Origin: Terribacillus aidingensis
GTDB lineage: Bacteria > Bacillota > Bacilli > Bacillales > Amphibacillaceae
Direction: 5' to 3'
NCBI RefSeq assembly: GCF_900215625.1
Contig: NZ_OBEK01000002.1
Span: 230,222 to 294,221 of the forward strand
Length of the DNA: 64,000 bases
Positions 1 to 8,679 of this stretch are shown one piece after another (the first letter of the stretch is position 1; every line of letters begins with the position of its first letter). A program made the position numbers and the translations under genes. The notes under the pieces are model-generated. The model worked only from the letters and a program-made list of their open reading frames with translations. It did not search any database and was not told where the DNA came from.

Positions 1-1050
1 TTAGGTTTGCTACTTGTCGTAGGCGTTGTTCTTAGTGCGTGCGGATCTGGCGGCAGCTCAGAGCAAGGCGGAAGCGATAACAGCTTCAAAACAGCAATGG
101 TTACAGATACTGGCGGTATTGATGATAAATCATTCAACCAGTCCGCTTGGGAAGGTCTGACACAATTTGGTGAAGACAACGGCCTAAAAGAAGATGCAGG
201 CTATTCTTACCTGCAGTCAAACAGTGCATCTGATTATGTGACAAACTTAAATCGCCTTGTGCAATCTAACACGGATCTGATTTTCGGAATTGGATTCAAA
301 CTTGCCGAGGACATTGGTACAGTCGCTGATCAGCATAAAGATACGCATTTTGCCATCGTCGATTCTGTCGTAGATAAAGAGAATGTAGCAAGCATCGTGT
401 TCGAAGAGCAGCAAGGGTCGTTCCTTGCCGGTGTAGCTGCAGCGATGAAGTCCGAATCTGGTAAGATCGGCTTCGTTGGCGGAGAAGAAAGTGAATTGAT
501 CAAGAAGTTTGAAGCAGGGTATGTTGCTGGTGCGAAATCAGTTAACAAAGATATTGAAGTGGATGTACAGTATGCTGGATCCTTCGGTGCACCCGATAAA
601 GGGAAATTGATTGCATCCAACATGTACAATTCCGGCGTAGATGTAATCTACCATTCTGCTGGCGGTACAGGTAATGGTGTATTCGCACAAGCGAAAGATT
701 TGAAAAACAATGATCCAGAAGGAAACTACTGGGTAATCGGTGTTGACCGTGACCAGTATGAAGAAGGCCAAATTGGAGATAACAACGTGACGTTGACTAG
801 CATGCTGAAAGCTGTTGATGTAGCGGTTGCTGATATTGCGCAGCAGTCCAAGGACGGCAAATTCCCTGGAGGAGAAATCGTTTCTTATGGTTTGAAAGAT
901 GATGGAATCAATATCGCAGAAACAAATAAAGATGCATATTCAGAGGACATCAAAGCAGCTGTAAACGAATGGAAGCAAAAACTCATCGATGGCGATGTAA
1001 CTGCTCCTTCCACAGATGCTGAACTACAAGAATACCAAGATTCTCTATAA
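1..1050 (+). CDS. nupN: BMP-family substrate-binding lipoprotein of a nucleoside ABC importer (5' end cut by window)
   Basis: The reading frame is already open at base 1, so the start codon and first residues lie upstream of the window. What remains begins with a hydrophobic stretch ending in a lipobox (LSAC), followed by a Ser/Gly-rich linker, so the protein is exported, lipid-anchored and cell-wall facing. The body has the BMP/Med fold signatures: TDTGGIDDKSFNQSAWEG near the start, then GIGFKL and YHSAGGTGNGVF. BMP proteins bind nucleosides and deliver them to an ABC transporter. The next three genes encode exactly such a transporter, resembling B. subtilis NupOPQ, so guanosine or related nucleosides are the likely ligand (inference). 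A double hairpin separates it from the ATPase gene, which probably lets the binding protein be made in excess. Confidence 0.85.
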   Translation, partial: LGLLLVVGVVLSACGSGGSSEQGGSDNSFKTAMVTDTGGIDDKSFNQSAWEGLTQFGEDNGLKEDAGYSYLQSNSASDYVTNLNRLVQSNTDLIFGIGFKLAEDIGTVADQHKDTHFAIVDSVVDKENVASIVFEEQQGSFLAGVAAAMKSESGKIGFVGGEESELIKKFEAGYVAGAKSVNKDIEVDVQYAGSFGAPDKGKLIASNMYNSGVDVIYHSAGGTGNGVFAQAKDLKNNDPEGNYWVIGVDRDQYEEGQIGDNNVTLTSMLKAVDVAVADIAQQSKDGKFPGGEIVSYGLKDDGINIAETNKDAYSEDIKAAVNEWKQKLIDGDVTAPSTDAELQEYQDSL

Positions 1051-1056
1051 AACCAG

Positions 1057-1084
1057 AAGGGCTAGAGTGCTTACTCTAGCCCTT
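1057..1084 (+). terminator. Hairpin after the BMP gene (first of two)
   Basis: A perfect 12-bp stem (AAGGGCTAGAGT at 1057-1068 with its complement at 1073-1084) around a 4-nt loop lies 7 nt after the stop codon. The following T tract is short, so it may be a partial terminator or a 3'-end stabiliser. Confidence 0.7.
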
Positions 1085-1088
1085 TATA

Positions 1089-1154
1089 AAAAAATCTTCA
1101 ACTGAAGCGTCTCTTAACTAGACAATTCCCCGCTTCATTTGACGATTTTTTTTT
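1089..1154 (+). terminator. Second, long terminator between the BMP gene and the ATPase gene
   Basis: A stem of about 21 bp with two mismatches (1089-1109 with 1131-1152) around a 21-nt loop ends in an eight-to-nine T run at 1146-1154. Only 46 nt separate it from the next start codon and I see no convincing sigma-A promoter there. Limited read-through into the ABC genes is the simplest interpretation. Confidence 0.7.
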
Positions 1155-1200
1155 GAACGAAATCAAAGAAAGTTCGTAATTCCGCGAAGGAGTGTAAAAT

Positions 1201-2733
1201 ATGGAGAATTATGTAATCGAAATGCTGAACATTCGTAAAGAATTTCCCGGAATTGTCGCCAATGACAACATCACGCTTCAAGTGAAAAAAGGAGAAATCC
1301 ATGCGCTGCTAGGTGAGAATGGTGCTGGTAAATCTACCTTGATGAATGTTCTTTTCGGTCTGTACCAGCCGGAAAAGGGAGAAATCCGTGTAGACGGAAA
1401 GCAAGTAGAAATCAATGATCCGAATGTTGCCAACCGATTGGGCATCGGAATGGTTCATCAGCACTTTATGCTGATTGACACCTTTACGGTCGCACAAAAT
1501 ATCGTACTGGGCAGCGAGCCGAAAAAAGGCTTGAAAATTGATATGAAGAAAGCAGTCCGTGAGGTACAGGAGCTTTCTGACCGTTACGGACTACAGGTAG
1601 ATGCTACCGCCAAGATCAGCGATATTTCGGTAGGCATGCAGCAGCGTGTAGAAATATTGAAAACCTTGTATCGCGGAGCAAATGTTGTCATATTGGATGA
1701 ACCGACAGCTGTGCTTACACCGCAGGAAATCAAGGAGCTTATAGTTATATTGCGTACGTTAGTCAAAGAAGGCAAATCCATCATCTTGATCACACATAAG
1801 CTGAAAGAGATTATGGAAGTGTGTGACCGCTGTACAGTAATTCGCAAAGGACAGGGAATCGGAACAGTGGAAGTTTCTGAAACAAATCCGAATGACCTAG
1901 CTTCCTTGATGGTCGGACGGGAAATTCATTTCTCTACCGATAAGAAAGCAGCTGAACCAAAAGAGACCATTCTATCTATTGAAGGATTGACTGTGCAGGA
2001 TTCCCGTCATGTTGACATGGTAAAATCGCTGGACCTGGATATTCGTGCAGGCGAAATTGTCGGAATTGCCGGAGTTGACGGAAATGGACAAACGGAATTA
2101 ATTGAAGCAATTACTGGTCTGCGGAAGAAATCTGCCGGCAAAGTAACATTGAAAAATCAAGATATTACAAATATGCCTGTTCGCGCTATAACAGAAAGCG
2201 GTGTTGGTCACATTCCGCAGGACCGTCACAAGCTTGGTTTGGTTCTAGACTTTTCGGTCGGTGAGAACATCGTTTTACAGACTTATTACAAAAAAACATA
2301 TGCAAAAGGCGGCATCCTTTCCTTCAAGCGCATCTTTGATAAAGCCAAAGCTCTGATTAAAGAGTATGACGTACGCACACCGAGTCACCTTACTAAAGCA
2401 CGTGCTTTATCCGGGGGGAATCAGCAAAAGGCCATTATCGGCCGGGAAATTGACCGTAATCCGGATTTGTTAATCGCAGCACAGCCAACGCGAGGACTTG
2501 ACGTAGGGGCAATAGAATTTATTCATAAACGGCTGATTGAACAGCGTGACCAAGGAAAAGCTGTTTTGCTTGTTTCCTTCGAGTTAGATGAAATCTTAAA
2601 CGTAAGTGACCGAATCGCTGTTATGTTCGATGGCAAAATCATCGCGACGGTGGATCCAAAGGAAACGAATGAACAGGAGCTCGGATTACTGATGGCAGGT
2701 TCGAAGCTTGAGAAAGAAGGGGCGCACAACTAA
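1201..2733 (+). CDS. nupO: Nucleoside ABC transporter ATPase with two ABC domains
   Basis: The 510-residue protein carries two tandem ABC cassettes, the architecture of sugar/nucleoside importers (RbsA, YufO). The first has Walker A GENGAGKST (residues 38-46), a signature reading SVGMQQRV in place of LSGGQ, and Walker B VVILDEPTA. The second has the degenerate Walker A (GVDGNGQTEL) that is normal for this family, a good LSGGNQQK signature, and AAQPTRGLD where the Walker B/D-loop sits. It would energise import through the two permeases that follow, at the cytoplasmic membrane face. The RBS is GAAGGAG, 9 nt before ATG. The stop overlaps the next start by one base, so the genes are translationally coupled. 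Confidence 0.9.
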   Translation: MENYVIEMLNIRKEFPGIVANDNITLQVKKGEIHALLGENGAGKSTLMNVLFGLYQPEKGEIRVDGKQVEINDPNVANRLGIGMVHQHFMLIDTFTVAQNIVLGSEPKKGLKIDMKKAVREVQELSDRYGLQVDATAKISDISVGMQQRVEILKTLYRGANVVILDEPTAVLTPQEIKELIVILRTLVKEGKSIILITHKLKEIMEVCDRCTVIRKGQGIGTVEVSETNPNDLASLMVGREIHFSTDKKAAEPKETILSIEGLTVQDSRHVDMVKSLDLDIRAGEIVGIAGVDGNGQTELIEAITGLRKKSAGKVTLKNQDITNMPVRAITESGVGHIPQDRHKLGLVLDFSVGENIVLQTYYKKTYAKGGILSFKRIFDKAKALIKEYDVRTPSHLTKARALSGGNQQKAIIGREIDRNPDLLIAAQPTRGLDVGAIEFIHKRLIEQRDQGKAVLLVSFELDEILNVSDRIAVMFDGKIIATVDPKETNEQELGLLMAGSKLEKEGAHN

Positions 2734-3776
2734 TGTTTTCCAGCACAAAGTTCAATTTCATTATTCCAATCATCTCGGTCGTCCTTGGTCTGGCTGCCGG
2801 CGCAATTATCATGCTTATTTTCGGCTATAATCCTATACTTGGCTACCAGGCATTATGGAATGGTGTTTTCGACAGCGGATTCTTTATGTCGGAAACAGTC
2901 AACCGCATTACACCTTATATTCTTACCGGATTGGCGATTGCTTTTGCATTCCGGACAGGTTTATTCAACATTGGTGCAGAAGGACAAGTACTTGTCGGCT
3001 GGATTGCTTCTGTGTGGGTAGGAACAGCTATTGATGCACCGACTGTTATTCACTTGCCGCTTGCACTGCTTGCAGCAGCAGCAGCTGGCGCTTTTTGGGC
3101 GTTTATTCCTGGTATTTTGAAAGCAAAGCTAGGTGTTCATGAAGTTATCGTTAGTATTATGATGAACTATGTAGCGCTGCATCTGACTAACTATTTGATC
3201 CGTGATGTGATGACAGACAACTCAGAATCAACGGAGCAAGTGAAACAGACGGCTTCTTTAACCAATGATTTCCTGATCGGACTAACAGGTTCGCGTCTTC
3301 ATTTAGGATTTATCGTTGCGCTCTTCATGGTGCTCGTTATGTGGGTTATTTTGGAACGCACAAAGCTTGGGTATGAACTAAAAGCTGTAGGTTACAACCA
3401 GCATGCATCCAATTACGCTGGTATGAAAGTAGGGCGAAACATTGTTATCTCTATGGTAATTTCAGGCTTGTTCGCCGGTCTTGCTGGTGCGATGCAAGGT
3501 TTGGGAAGTTTCGGTACTGCATTTACAAATACAGCCTTCTCGAATCTAGGTTTTGACGGGATTGCTGTTGCTCTTTTAGGCGGTAACAATCCGTTTGGTG
3601 TCATTCTTTCTGCAAGCTTGTTCGGATTCCTAAAAGTGGGTGCCTTGAATATGTCTACAGCAGGTGTGCCGAATGAAATCATCGAAATTGTTATTGCATT
3701 GATTATTTTGTTTGTTGCATCCGGCTTTATTATTCGCTGGGCACTGCTGCAATTGAAAAAAGGGGAGAGAAAATAA
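2733..3776 (+). CDS. nupP: Nucleoside ABC transporter permease (BPD_transp_2 family)
   Basis: This 347-residue integral membrane protein has a hydrophobic N-terminal segment at residues 9-30 and about eight further membrane segments. It carries the family motif FNIGAEGQVLVG (around residue 77), the cytoplasmic ATPase-contact region, and the YAGMKVGRN loop. It belongs to the RbsC/LivH-like permease family and resembles B. subtilis YufP. It overlaps nupO by one base (TAATG) and is followed after one base by nupQ, so the two permeases probably form the heterodimeric channel of one importer. Confidence 0.88.
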   Translation: MFSSTKFNFIIPIISVVLGLAAGAIIMLIFGYNPILGYQALWNGVFDSGFFMSETVNRITPYILTGLAIAFAFRTGLFNIGAEGQVLVGWIASVWVGTAIDAPTVIHLPLALLAAAAAGAFWAFIPGILKAKLGVHEVIVSIMMNYVALHLTNYLIRDVMTDNSESTEQVKQTASLTNDFLIGLTGSRLHLGFIVALFMVLVMWVILERTKLGYELKAVGYNQHASNYAGMKVGRNIVISMVISGLFAGLAGAMQGLGSFGTAFTNTAFSNLGFDGIAVALLGGNNPFGVILSASLFGFLKVGALNMSTAGVPNEIIEIVIALIILFVASGFIIRWALLQLKKGERK

Positions 3777-3777
3777 C

Positions 3778-4731
3778 ATGCTGGATATTCTTTATTCACT
3801 TATTCCGCAAACACTATTCTTTGCCGCTCCTCTTATTTTTACCGCACTAGGCGGTGTGTATAGTGAGCGTTCGGGTGTAATAAATATCGGTTTAGAAGGC
3901 CTTATGGTTATTGGGGCATTTGCTGCTGTCACGTTTAATTTGCTTTATGCGAATGCATTAGGCACTATGACACCGTGGATTTCCTTACTAGTTGCGATGG
4001 TTGCAAGTGCGGTATTTTCTTTACTTCTTGCCATTCCAGCCATCACTTTCCGTGCTGATCAGACAGTTACGGGCGTTGCAATTAACATGCTGGCACTTGG
4101 ATTTGGTGTGTTCATGATCAAACAAATCTTTAACAAAGGACAAACAGAATTCATTTCAGAGCCAATTTACACAAAAGATGTGCCGGGTTTGGTTGATATA
4201 CCGGTAATTGGAGAAATGTTCTTTAACAATATGTACATTACGTCATACATTGCCATTGCGTTTTCGTTTGTTGCCTGGTATGTCTTGTTTAAAACGCCAT
4301 TTGGCTTGCGTATTCGGGCTGTGGGAGAACATCCAATGGCAGCTGACACGAATGGTATTAAAGTTTACACAACGCGTTATATTGCAGTAATCATTTCCGG
4401 TGCTCTTGCGGGTATCGGCGGCGGTGTATTTGCAATGACAATCTCATTAAACTTTTCCGTGTCGACAATTGCCGGACAAGGATTTATGGCAATCGCTGCT
4501 GTTATCTTTGGTAAATGGAATCCGCTTGGTGCGATGGGGGCTGCATTATTCTTTGGTTTCGCTCAATCGCTAAGTGTGGTAGGTTCTTCCATTCCGTTAC
4601 TCGAAAATGTACCGCAAGTCTATTTGCTGATTGCCCCGTATGTGCTGACGATTCTTGCTTTGGCAGGTTTCATTGGCCGTTCGGTTGCCCCAAAAGCAAG
4701 TGGTGTCCCGTACGTCAAAGGAAGCCGTTAA
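3778..4731 (+). CDS. nupQ: Nucleoside ABC transporter permease, second subunit
   Basis: This 317-residue permease is paralogous to the upstream gene, with the family motif INIGLEGLMVIGAF near residue 38 and eight or more hydrophobic segments. The RGAVGE-type cytoplasmic loop appears here as RAVGEHPMAADTNGI. It starts one base after the nupP stop, with GGGGAG as RBS inside the end of nupP. It is the last gene of the importer operon and is followed by a very strong terminator. Its resemblance is to B. subtilis YufQ. Confidence 0.88.
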   Translation: MLDILYSLIPQTLFFAAPLIFTALGGVYSERSGVINIGLEGLMVIGAFAAVTFNLLYANALGTMTPWISLLVAMVASAVFSLLLAIPAITFRADQTVTGVAINMLALGFGVFMIKQIFNKGQTEFISEPIYTKDVPGLVDIPVIGEMFFNNMYITSYIAIAFSFVAWYVLFKTPFGLRIRAVGEHPMAADTNGIKVYTTRYIAVIISGALAGIGGGVFAMTISLNFSVSTIAGQGFMAIAAVIFGKWNPLGAMGAALFFGFAQSLSVVGSSIPLLENVPQVYLLIAPYVLTILALAGFIGRSVAPKASGVPYVKGSR

Positions 4732-4735
4732 GCCT

Positions 4736-4770
4736 AAAGACCCGATGCAAAACATGCATCGGGTCTTTTT
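4736..4770 (+). terminator. Rho-independent terminator of the nucleoside importer operon
   Basis: A perfect 12-14 bp stem (AAGACCCGATGCA, then AAACA-type loop, then its complement) is followed by TTTTT. It ends 4 nt after the nupQ stop and isolates the operon from ymfF. Confidence 0.9.
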
Positions 4771-4893
4771 GTGCAATCCGATTCGTTTACTTCTATGTCT
4801 TTTTTCATTAATATGGTAATGGTAGCGAGGATTGTCGGATATATATAAGGAAAACAAGCAAAGCTATACATAAAGAAGCCAGGGAGGTACCAT

Positions 4894-6180
4894 ATGAAAA
4901 TCGCAGGTGAACAAATCATCACAGGAAAAGGTGCTGCACTGCATCTCATCCAAAGCAAAAAATACAAGACAATCAGCATCGCGGTGAAATTACAGGCACC
5001 GCTTGAGCGGGAGACAATCACAGCGAGAGCGCTGCTTCCGTATGTACTTCAGCAGGGAACTGCCAATTTGCCAGATGCGCGGGCGCTTCGGCTTAAACTG
5101 GACGACCTGTATGGTGCTGTTCTTTCCATTTCCGGAACAAAAAAAGGGGAAAAACATATCATCACAATTCGTTTGGATGTGGCGAATGAAAACTTCCTAA
5201 GTGACCGAACACCTTTATTTGAAAAAGCGGTTGATTTATTGCGTGAAATTGTATTTGAACCGAAAGTCGAAAATGGTGCTTTTTCAGATACGATTGTGTC
5301 GCGGGAAATTCAGACTTTAAAACAAAAAATAACGGCTCTAAAAGACGATAAGATGAGCTATGCGAATACGCGGCTTATGGATGAAATGTGCAAAGAAGAA
5401 CCATACAGCTTGCATGTGCATGGTTATGAGGAAGATTTAAATACACTGAACAGCTCAAAACTGTATGACGTGTATAAACACATTTTGAAACAAGATAAGA
5501 TGGATATTTATATTTTGGGCGATGTAGAGAAAAGCCAGGCTGAAAAAGCAGTCGCAAGCTTTATGGAACGAGACACAGAGCCGCATGAAGAGCAGGCGGC
5601 CAGTGTAAGCACAGCACCAGAAGCTGAAAAAGAAGTGATCGAAACACAGGATGTCCAGCAGGCGAAACTTCATCTTGGCTATCGGACCAACATTCGCTAC
5701 AGTGACCCAGATTATGCAGCATTGCAGGTGTTCAACGGTCTATTCGGCGGTTTCCCAAGCTCGAAACTGTTCCGTAATGTCCGGGAGAAACATAGTCTTG
5801 CTTATTATGCTGCATCTCGTTTTGAAAGTCATAAAGGGTTATTATTCGTGTTCTCCGGAATCGATCCGAAAGATTACACAAAAGCCAAAGAAATTATTGA
5901 TGAGCAAATGACAGCTATGCAGGCGGGTGAATTTGATGACGCAGAAGTAGAAGAAGTAAAAGATCTGATTGTCAGTCAAATTCTTGAAACAATTGATAAT
6001 CCAGTTGGGCTGATGGAGACGCTGTATCAGCAAGTAATAGGCAATAAACAGATGCCAGTAGAAGAAATGCTTGATGCGATTCGTCAAGTGACGAAAGACG
6101 ACGTGCTGCAAGCAGCTGAAAAAGTACAGCTCGATACCGTCTATCTTTTGACGAACAAGGAGGCAGAGAACCATGCATAA
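4894..6180 (+). CDS. ymfF: M16-family peptidase-like protein YmfF, lacking the zinc motif
   Basis: This 428-residue protein has the M16 (pitrilysin/insulinase-like) two-domain fold, including the conserved C-terminal half (LRNVREKHSLAYYA-type segment near residue 290). The catalytic HxxEH is absent: the equivalent N-terminal helix reads LPYVLQQGTANLPDA. M16B enzymes commonly act as a pair of one active and one inactive subunit, and the next gene keeps HxxEH, so this is likely the non-catalytic partner (inference). The RBS AGGGAGG lies 6 nt before ATG. It overlaps ymfH by 8 bp, so the two are co-translated. The cellular substrate is not evident from the sequence. Confidence 0.9.
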   Translation: MKIAGEQIITGKGAALHLIQSKKYKTISIAVKLQAPLERETITARALLPYVLQQGTANLPDARALRLKLDDLYGAVLSISGTKKGEKHIITIRLDVANENFLSDRTPLFEKAVDLLREIVFEPKVENGAFSDTIVSREIQTLKQKITALKDDKMSYANTRLMDEMCKEEPYSLHVHGYEEDLNTLNSSKLYDVYKHILKQDKMDIYILGDVEKSQAEKAVASFMERDTEPHEEQAASVSTAPEAEKEVIETQDVQQAKLHLGYRTNIRYSDPDYAALQVFNGLFGGFPSSKLFRNVREKHSLAYYAASRFESHKGLLFVFSGIDPKDYTKAKEIIDEQMTAMQAGEFDDAEVEEVKDLIVSQILETIDNPVGLMETLYQQVIGNKQMPVEEMLDAIRQVTKDDVLQAAEKVQLDTVYLLTNKEAENHA

Positions 6181-7462
6181 AAAGAACTATGAGCAATTGC
6201 AGGAAACAGTATATGCAGAAACGCTTCCGAATGGTCTGAAAGTGTTCCTGCAGCCAAAACCAGAGATGTCAAAAACCTATGCCATTTTCTCCACAAATTA
6301 CGGCTCTATTGATCAAACCTTCGTTCCGCTTGACGGTGAAGAAAAAATCACAGTTCCTGAGGGTATCGCCCATTTTCTAGAGCACAAACTGTTTGAAAAA
6401 GAAGATCGTGATGTCTTCCAAGACTTTACGAAACAAGGGGCGTCAGCGAACGCATTCACTTCTTTCACGCAGACAGCTTACTTGTTCTCTGCTACTTCTA
6501 ATATTGATGAGAACGTGAAAACACTGCTTGATTTTGTGCAGGATCCGTATTTCTCAGATAAGTCAGTAGAGAAAGAAAAAGGTATCATTGCACAGGAAAT
6601 CCGTATGTACGATGATCAGCCCGATTGGCGTTCCTTCTTTGGAACAATCCAAAGCCTTTTCCAATCGCATCCTGTCCGAATTGATATCGCCGGAACGGTG
6701 GAGTCTATTCAGGATATTACGAAAGAAGATTTATACACATGCTATAACACTTTCTACCATCCATCGAACATGACGTTATTCGTTGCTGGTGATATTGATG
6801 CTGAGAAGATGATGGAGCTTATTACGTCAAACCAAGCCGCAAAATCATTTGCGCCTCCAGCTAAGATTGAGCGTTTCTTCCCAGAAGAACCAGAAACAGT
6901 GGCTGAGACGAAAAAGGAAGTACGCATGCCAGTCAGCGTTTCGAAATGTATGGTTGGAATCAAAGAAAAGACAGACTATGCTTCACCAGAAGCGTATTTG
7001 AAAAAAGAGTTGCTCACGGATATGGTACTGGATTATTATTTCTCGAAGAGCGGCGTTTATTATGAAGAGCTATACAAACAAGATTTAATTGATGACAGTT
7101 TCGGTTTTGAAACAAGTCTTGAGAAAAACTTTGGCTTTTCTATCATTGGAGGCAATACGAAAGAACCAGATCGATTTGCCGATACAGTAAAAGATATGCT
7201 GCAGCGCATGAAAAATCATAAAGTTTCAGAAGCAGAAATGGACCGGATGAAGAAAAAGACAATCGGTCAGATGCTGCGCGCAATGAATAGCTTAGAATTT
7301 GTTTCTAACCGGTTTATCCAATATCATCTGGCAGGTGTAGATCTGTTTGAGATTGTTCCGGCAATAGAGAAGCTCACAGCTGATGATGCGAACGAATTCT
7401 TGGAAAACTGGTTCAGCCCAGAGCGTCTGTCTGTCTGCCAAATTCTGCCGCAGGAGGCATAA
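6173..7462 (+). CDS. ymfH: M16-family zinc peptidase YmfH
   Basis: This 429-residue M16 peptidase has the intact inverted zinc motif HFLEH (residues 66-70), followed by the usual downstream acidic residues in the EKEKGIIAQEIRMYDDQP segment. It is the catalytic partner of the upstream HxxEH-less paralogue. There is no signal peptide, so the pair should work in the cytoplasm. The RBS is AAGGAGG inside the end of ymfF. It is followed after 2 nt by ymfI, giving a tight ymfF-ymfH-ymfI operon as in other Bacillaceae. Confidence 0.92.
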   Translation: MHKKNYEQLQETVYAETLPNGLKVFLQPKPEMSKTYAIFSTNYGSIDQTFVPLDGEEKITVPEGIAHFLEHKLFEKEDRDVFQDFTKQGASANAFTSFTQTAYLFSATSNIDENVKTLLDFVQDPYFSDKSVEKEKGIIAQEIRMYDDQPDWRSFFGTIQSLFQSHPVRIDIAGTVESIQDITKEDLYTCYNTFYHPSNMTLFVAGDIDAEKMMELITSNQAAKSFAPPAKIERFFPEEPETVAETKKEVRMPVSVSKCMVGIKEKTDYASPEAYLKKELLTDMVLDYYFSKSGVYYEELYKQDLIDDSFGFETSLEKNFGFSIIGGNTKEPDRFADTVKDMLQRMKNHKVSEAEMDRMKKKTIGQMLRAMNSLEFVSNRFIQYHLAGVDLFEIVPAIEKLTADDANEFLENWFSPERLSVCQILPQEA

Positions 7463-7464
7463 GC

Positions 7465-8178
7465 ATGCGGAGGGTTATCTTTATAACGGGCGCAAGCGGG
7501 GCAATTGGCTCTGCTTGCGCCCGTCAGCTTGCCGGCGAAGGACATCAGCTTTTGCTTCATTACAACCGAAATGCACAGGCGATTGAAAACTTGCGGCGGG
7601 ACATACCGGAAAGTATACTCGGCACTGTTCAGGCTGATTTGACGAGAGAAGAAGGCATAAACGAACTCGTTCGTTTTCTGGCTTTTCCAATTGATCAGCT
7701 CGTGTATGCGGGCGGTATGGCGCACTATGGGCTGTTTCAGGATATGACGGCAGAAGCAATGGACGATTTACTTCATGTACATGTAAAAGCTCCTTGGCGG
7801 CTCTGTCAGCACATGCTGCAGCCGATGCTGGCACAAAAAAAAGGCGGAATTGTCCTTATCTCCTCTATCTGGGGGGAGAGAGGAGCAAGCTTTGAAGCTG
7901 CTTATTCCAGTGTAAAAGCAGCGCAAATCGGCTTCGTAAAAGCACTGGCGAAAGAAACGGGGACAAGCGGTGTGCGCGTGAATGCAGTGACGCCTGGTGT
8001 AATTGACACTGAGATGAACAGCAATCTTACGAAAGAGGAACGAGAGCAGCTGACAGGCGAGATTCCGATGAACCGCTTCGGAACAGCAGGCGAAGTAGCT
8101 GAGGCTGTCAGTTATTTGCTCAGTGACAGTGCTTCTTATATAAATGGTCACGTGCTTCAAGTAAACGGCGGCTGGTAA
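7465..8178 (+). CDS. ymfI: SDR-family reductase, EF-P 5-aminopentanone reductase type
   Basis: This 237-residue short-chain dehydrogenase has the Rossmann cofactor motif TGASGAIG (residues 8-15), catalytic Ser in LISSIWG, YSSVKAA giving YxxxK, and the C-terminal NGHVLQVNGGW typical of FabG-like enzymes. In B. subtilis YmfI carries out the last reduction in building the 5-aminopentanol group on elongation factor P. The conserved ymfH-ymfI-ymfJ context supports orthology rather than fatty-acid synthesis. RBS AGGAGG sits 8 nt before ATG. Confidence 0.88.
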   Translation: MRRVIFITGASGAIGSACARQLAGEGHQLLLHYNRNAQAIENLRRDIPESILGTVQADLTREEGINELVRFLAFPIDQLVYAGGMAHYGLFQDMTAEAMDDLLHVHVKAPWRLCQHMLQPMLAQKKGGIVLISSIWGERGASFEAAYSSVKAAQIGFVKALAKETGTSGVRVNAVTPGVIDTEMNSNLTKEEREQLTGEIPMNRFGTAGEVAEAVSYLLSDSASYINGHVLQVNGGW

Positions 8179-8206
8179 AAATAAGTCTTTTTTTGTGTAT
8201 AGAGTA

Positions 8207-8248
8207 CCTCCTTCTGTCACAAGCTAAACTGCAAGCTAATGAAGGAGG
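8207..8248 (+). promoter_or_regulatory. Hairpin that would mask the ymfJ ribosome binding site
   Basis: CCTCCTTC at 8207-8214 is a perfect complement of GAAGGAGG at 8241-8248, which is the Shine-Dalgarno sequence of ymfJ. An inner AGCT/AGCT pair (8222-8225 with 8234-8237) can extend the fold. If transcribed from upstream, the RNA would hide the RBS, suggesting translational control or an RNA thermometer (inference). Confidence 0.5.
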
Positions 8249-8256
8249 AATAAACC

Positions 8257-8517
8257 ATGTCAGTTCTTGATAATTTCGACTCTTGGAAAGACTTCCTAGG
8301 TGATCGCCTGCATCAGGCGCAAGGTAAAGGGATGGAAAATAGCACTGTCTCTGGTATTGCGTATGAAATTGGTGATTATCTCGCGACGAAAGTAGATGCA
8401 AAGAACACGGAAGAGAAAATTTTACGTGACCTTTGGACAGTTGCTTCCCAGGATGAGAAGCAAGCAATCGCCAACATGATGGTAAAGCTTGTCCAAGACA
8501 ATGGCCACACACGCTAA
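8257..8517 (+). CDS. ymfJ: DUF3243 family protein YmfJ
   Basis: This is a small soluble protein of 86 residues matching the DUF3243 family (SVLDNFDSWKDFLGDRLHQA at the N-terminus). No enzymatic motif is visible and the family role is unknown to me. The RBS GAAGGAGG is strong but can pair with an upstream anti-Shine-Dalgarno stretch. A strong terminator follows, and the gene keeps the ymfI-ymfJ-ymfK order of other Bacillaceae. Confidence 0.88.
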   Translation: MSVLDNFDSWKDFLGDRLHQAQGKGMENSTVSGIAYEIGDYLATKVDAKNTEEKILRDLWTVASQDEKQAIANMMVKLVQDNGHTR

Positions 8518-8538
8518 TTTAGCGGCCAACTTCATTCA

Positions 8539-8571
8539 AACCTGCTTCTTTTTTAAGAAGCAGGTTTTCTT
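8539..8571 (+). terminator. Terminator after ymfJ
   Basis: A perfect 12-bp stem (AACCTGCTTCTT with its complement) around TTTT is followed by TTTCTT, 21 nt after the stop. Confidence 0.88.
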
Positions 8572-8679
8572 ATCGCTATTTTCCCAGCCTGTTATGGCTT
8601 TTCTAATTTTTTGTTTTCCTTTATAGTAAGGATAGGTTTTGTTAAGTTAAACGCTATTTTCCTGTAAAGGGGCTTTCTT

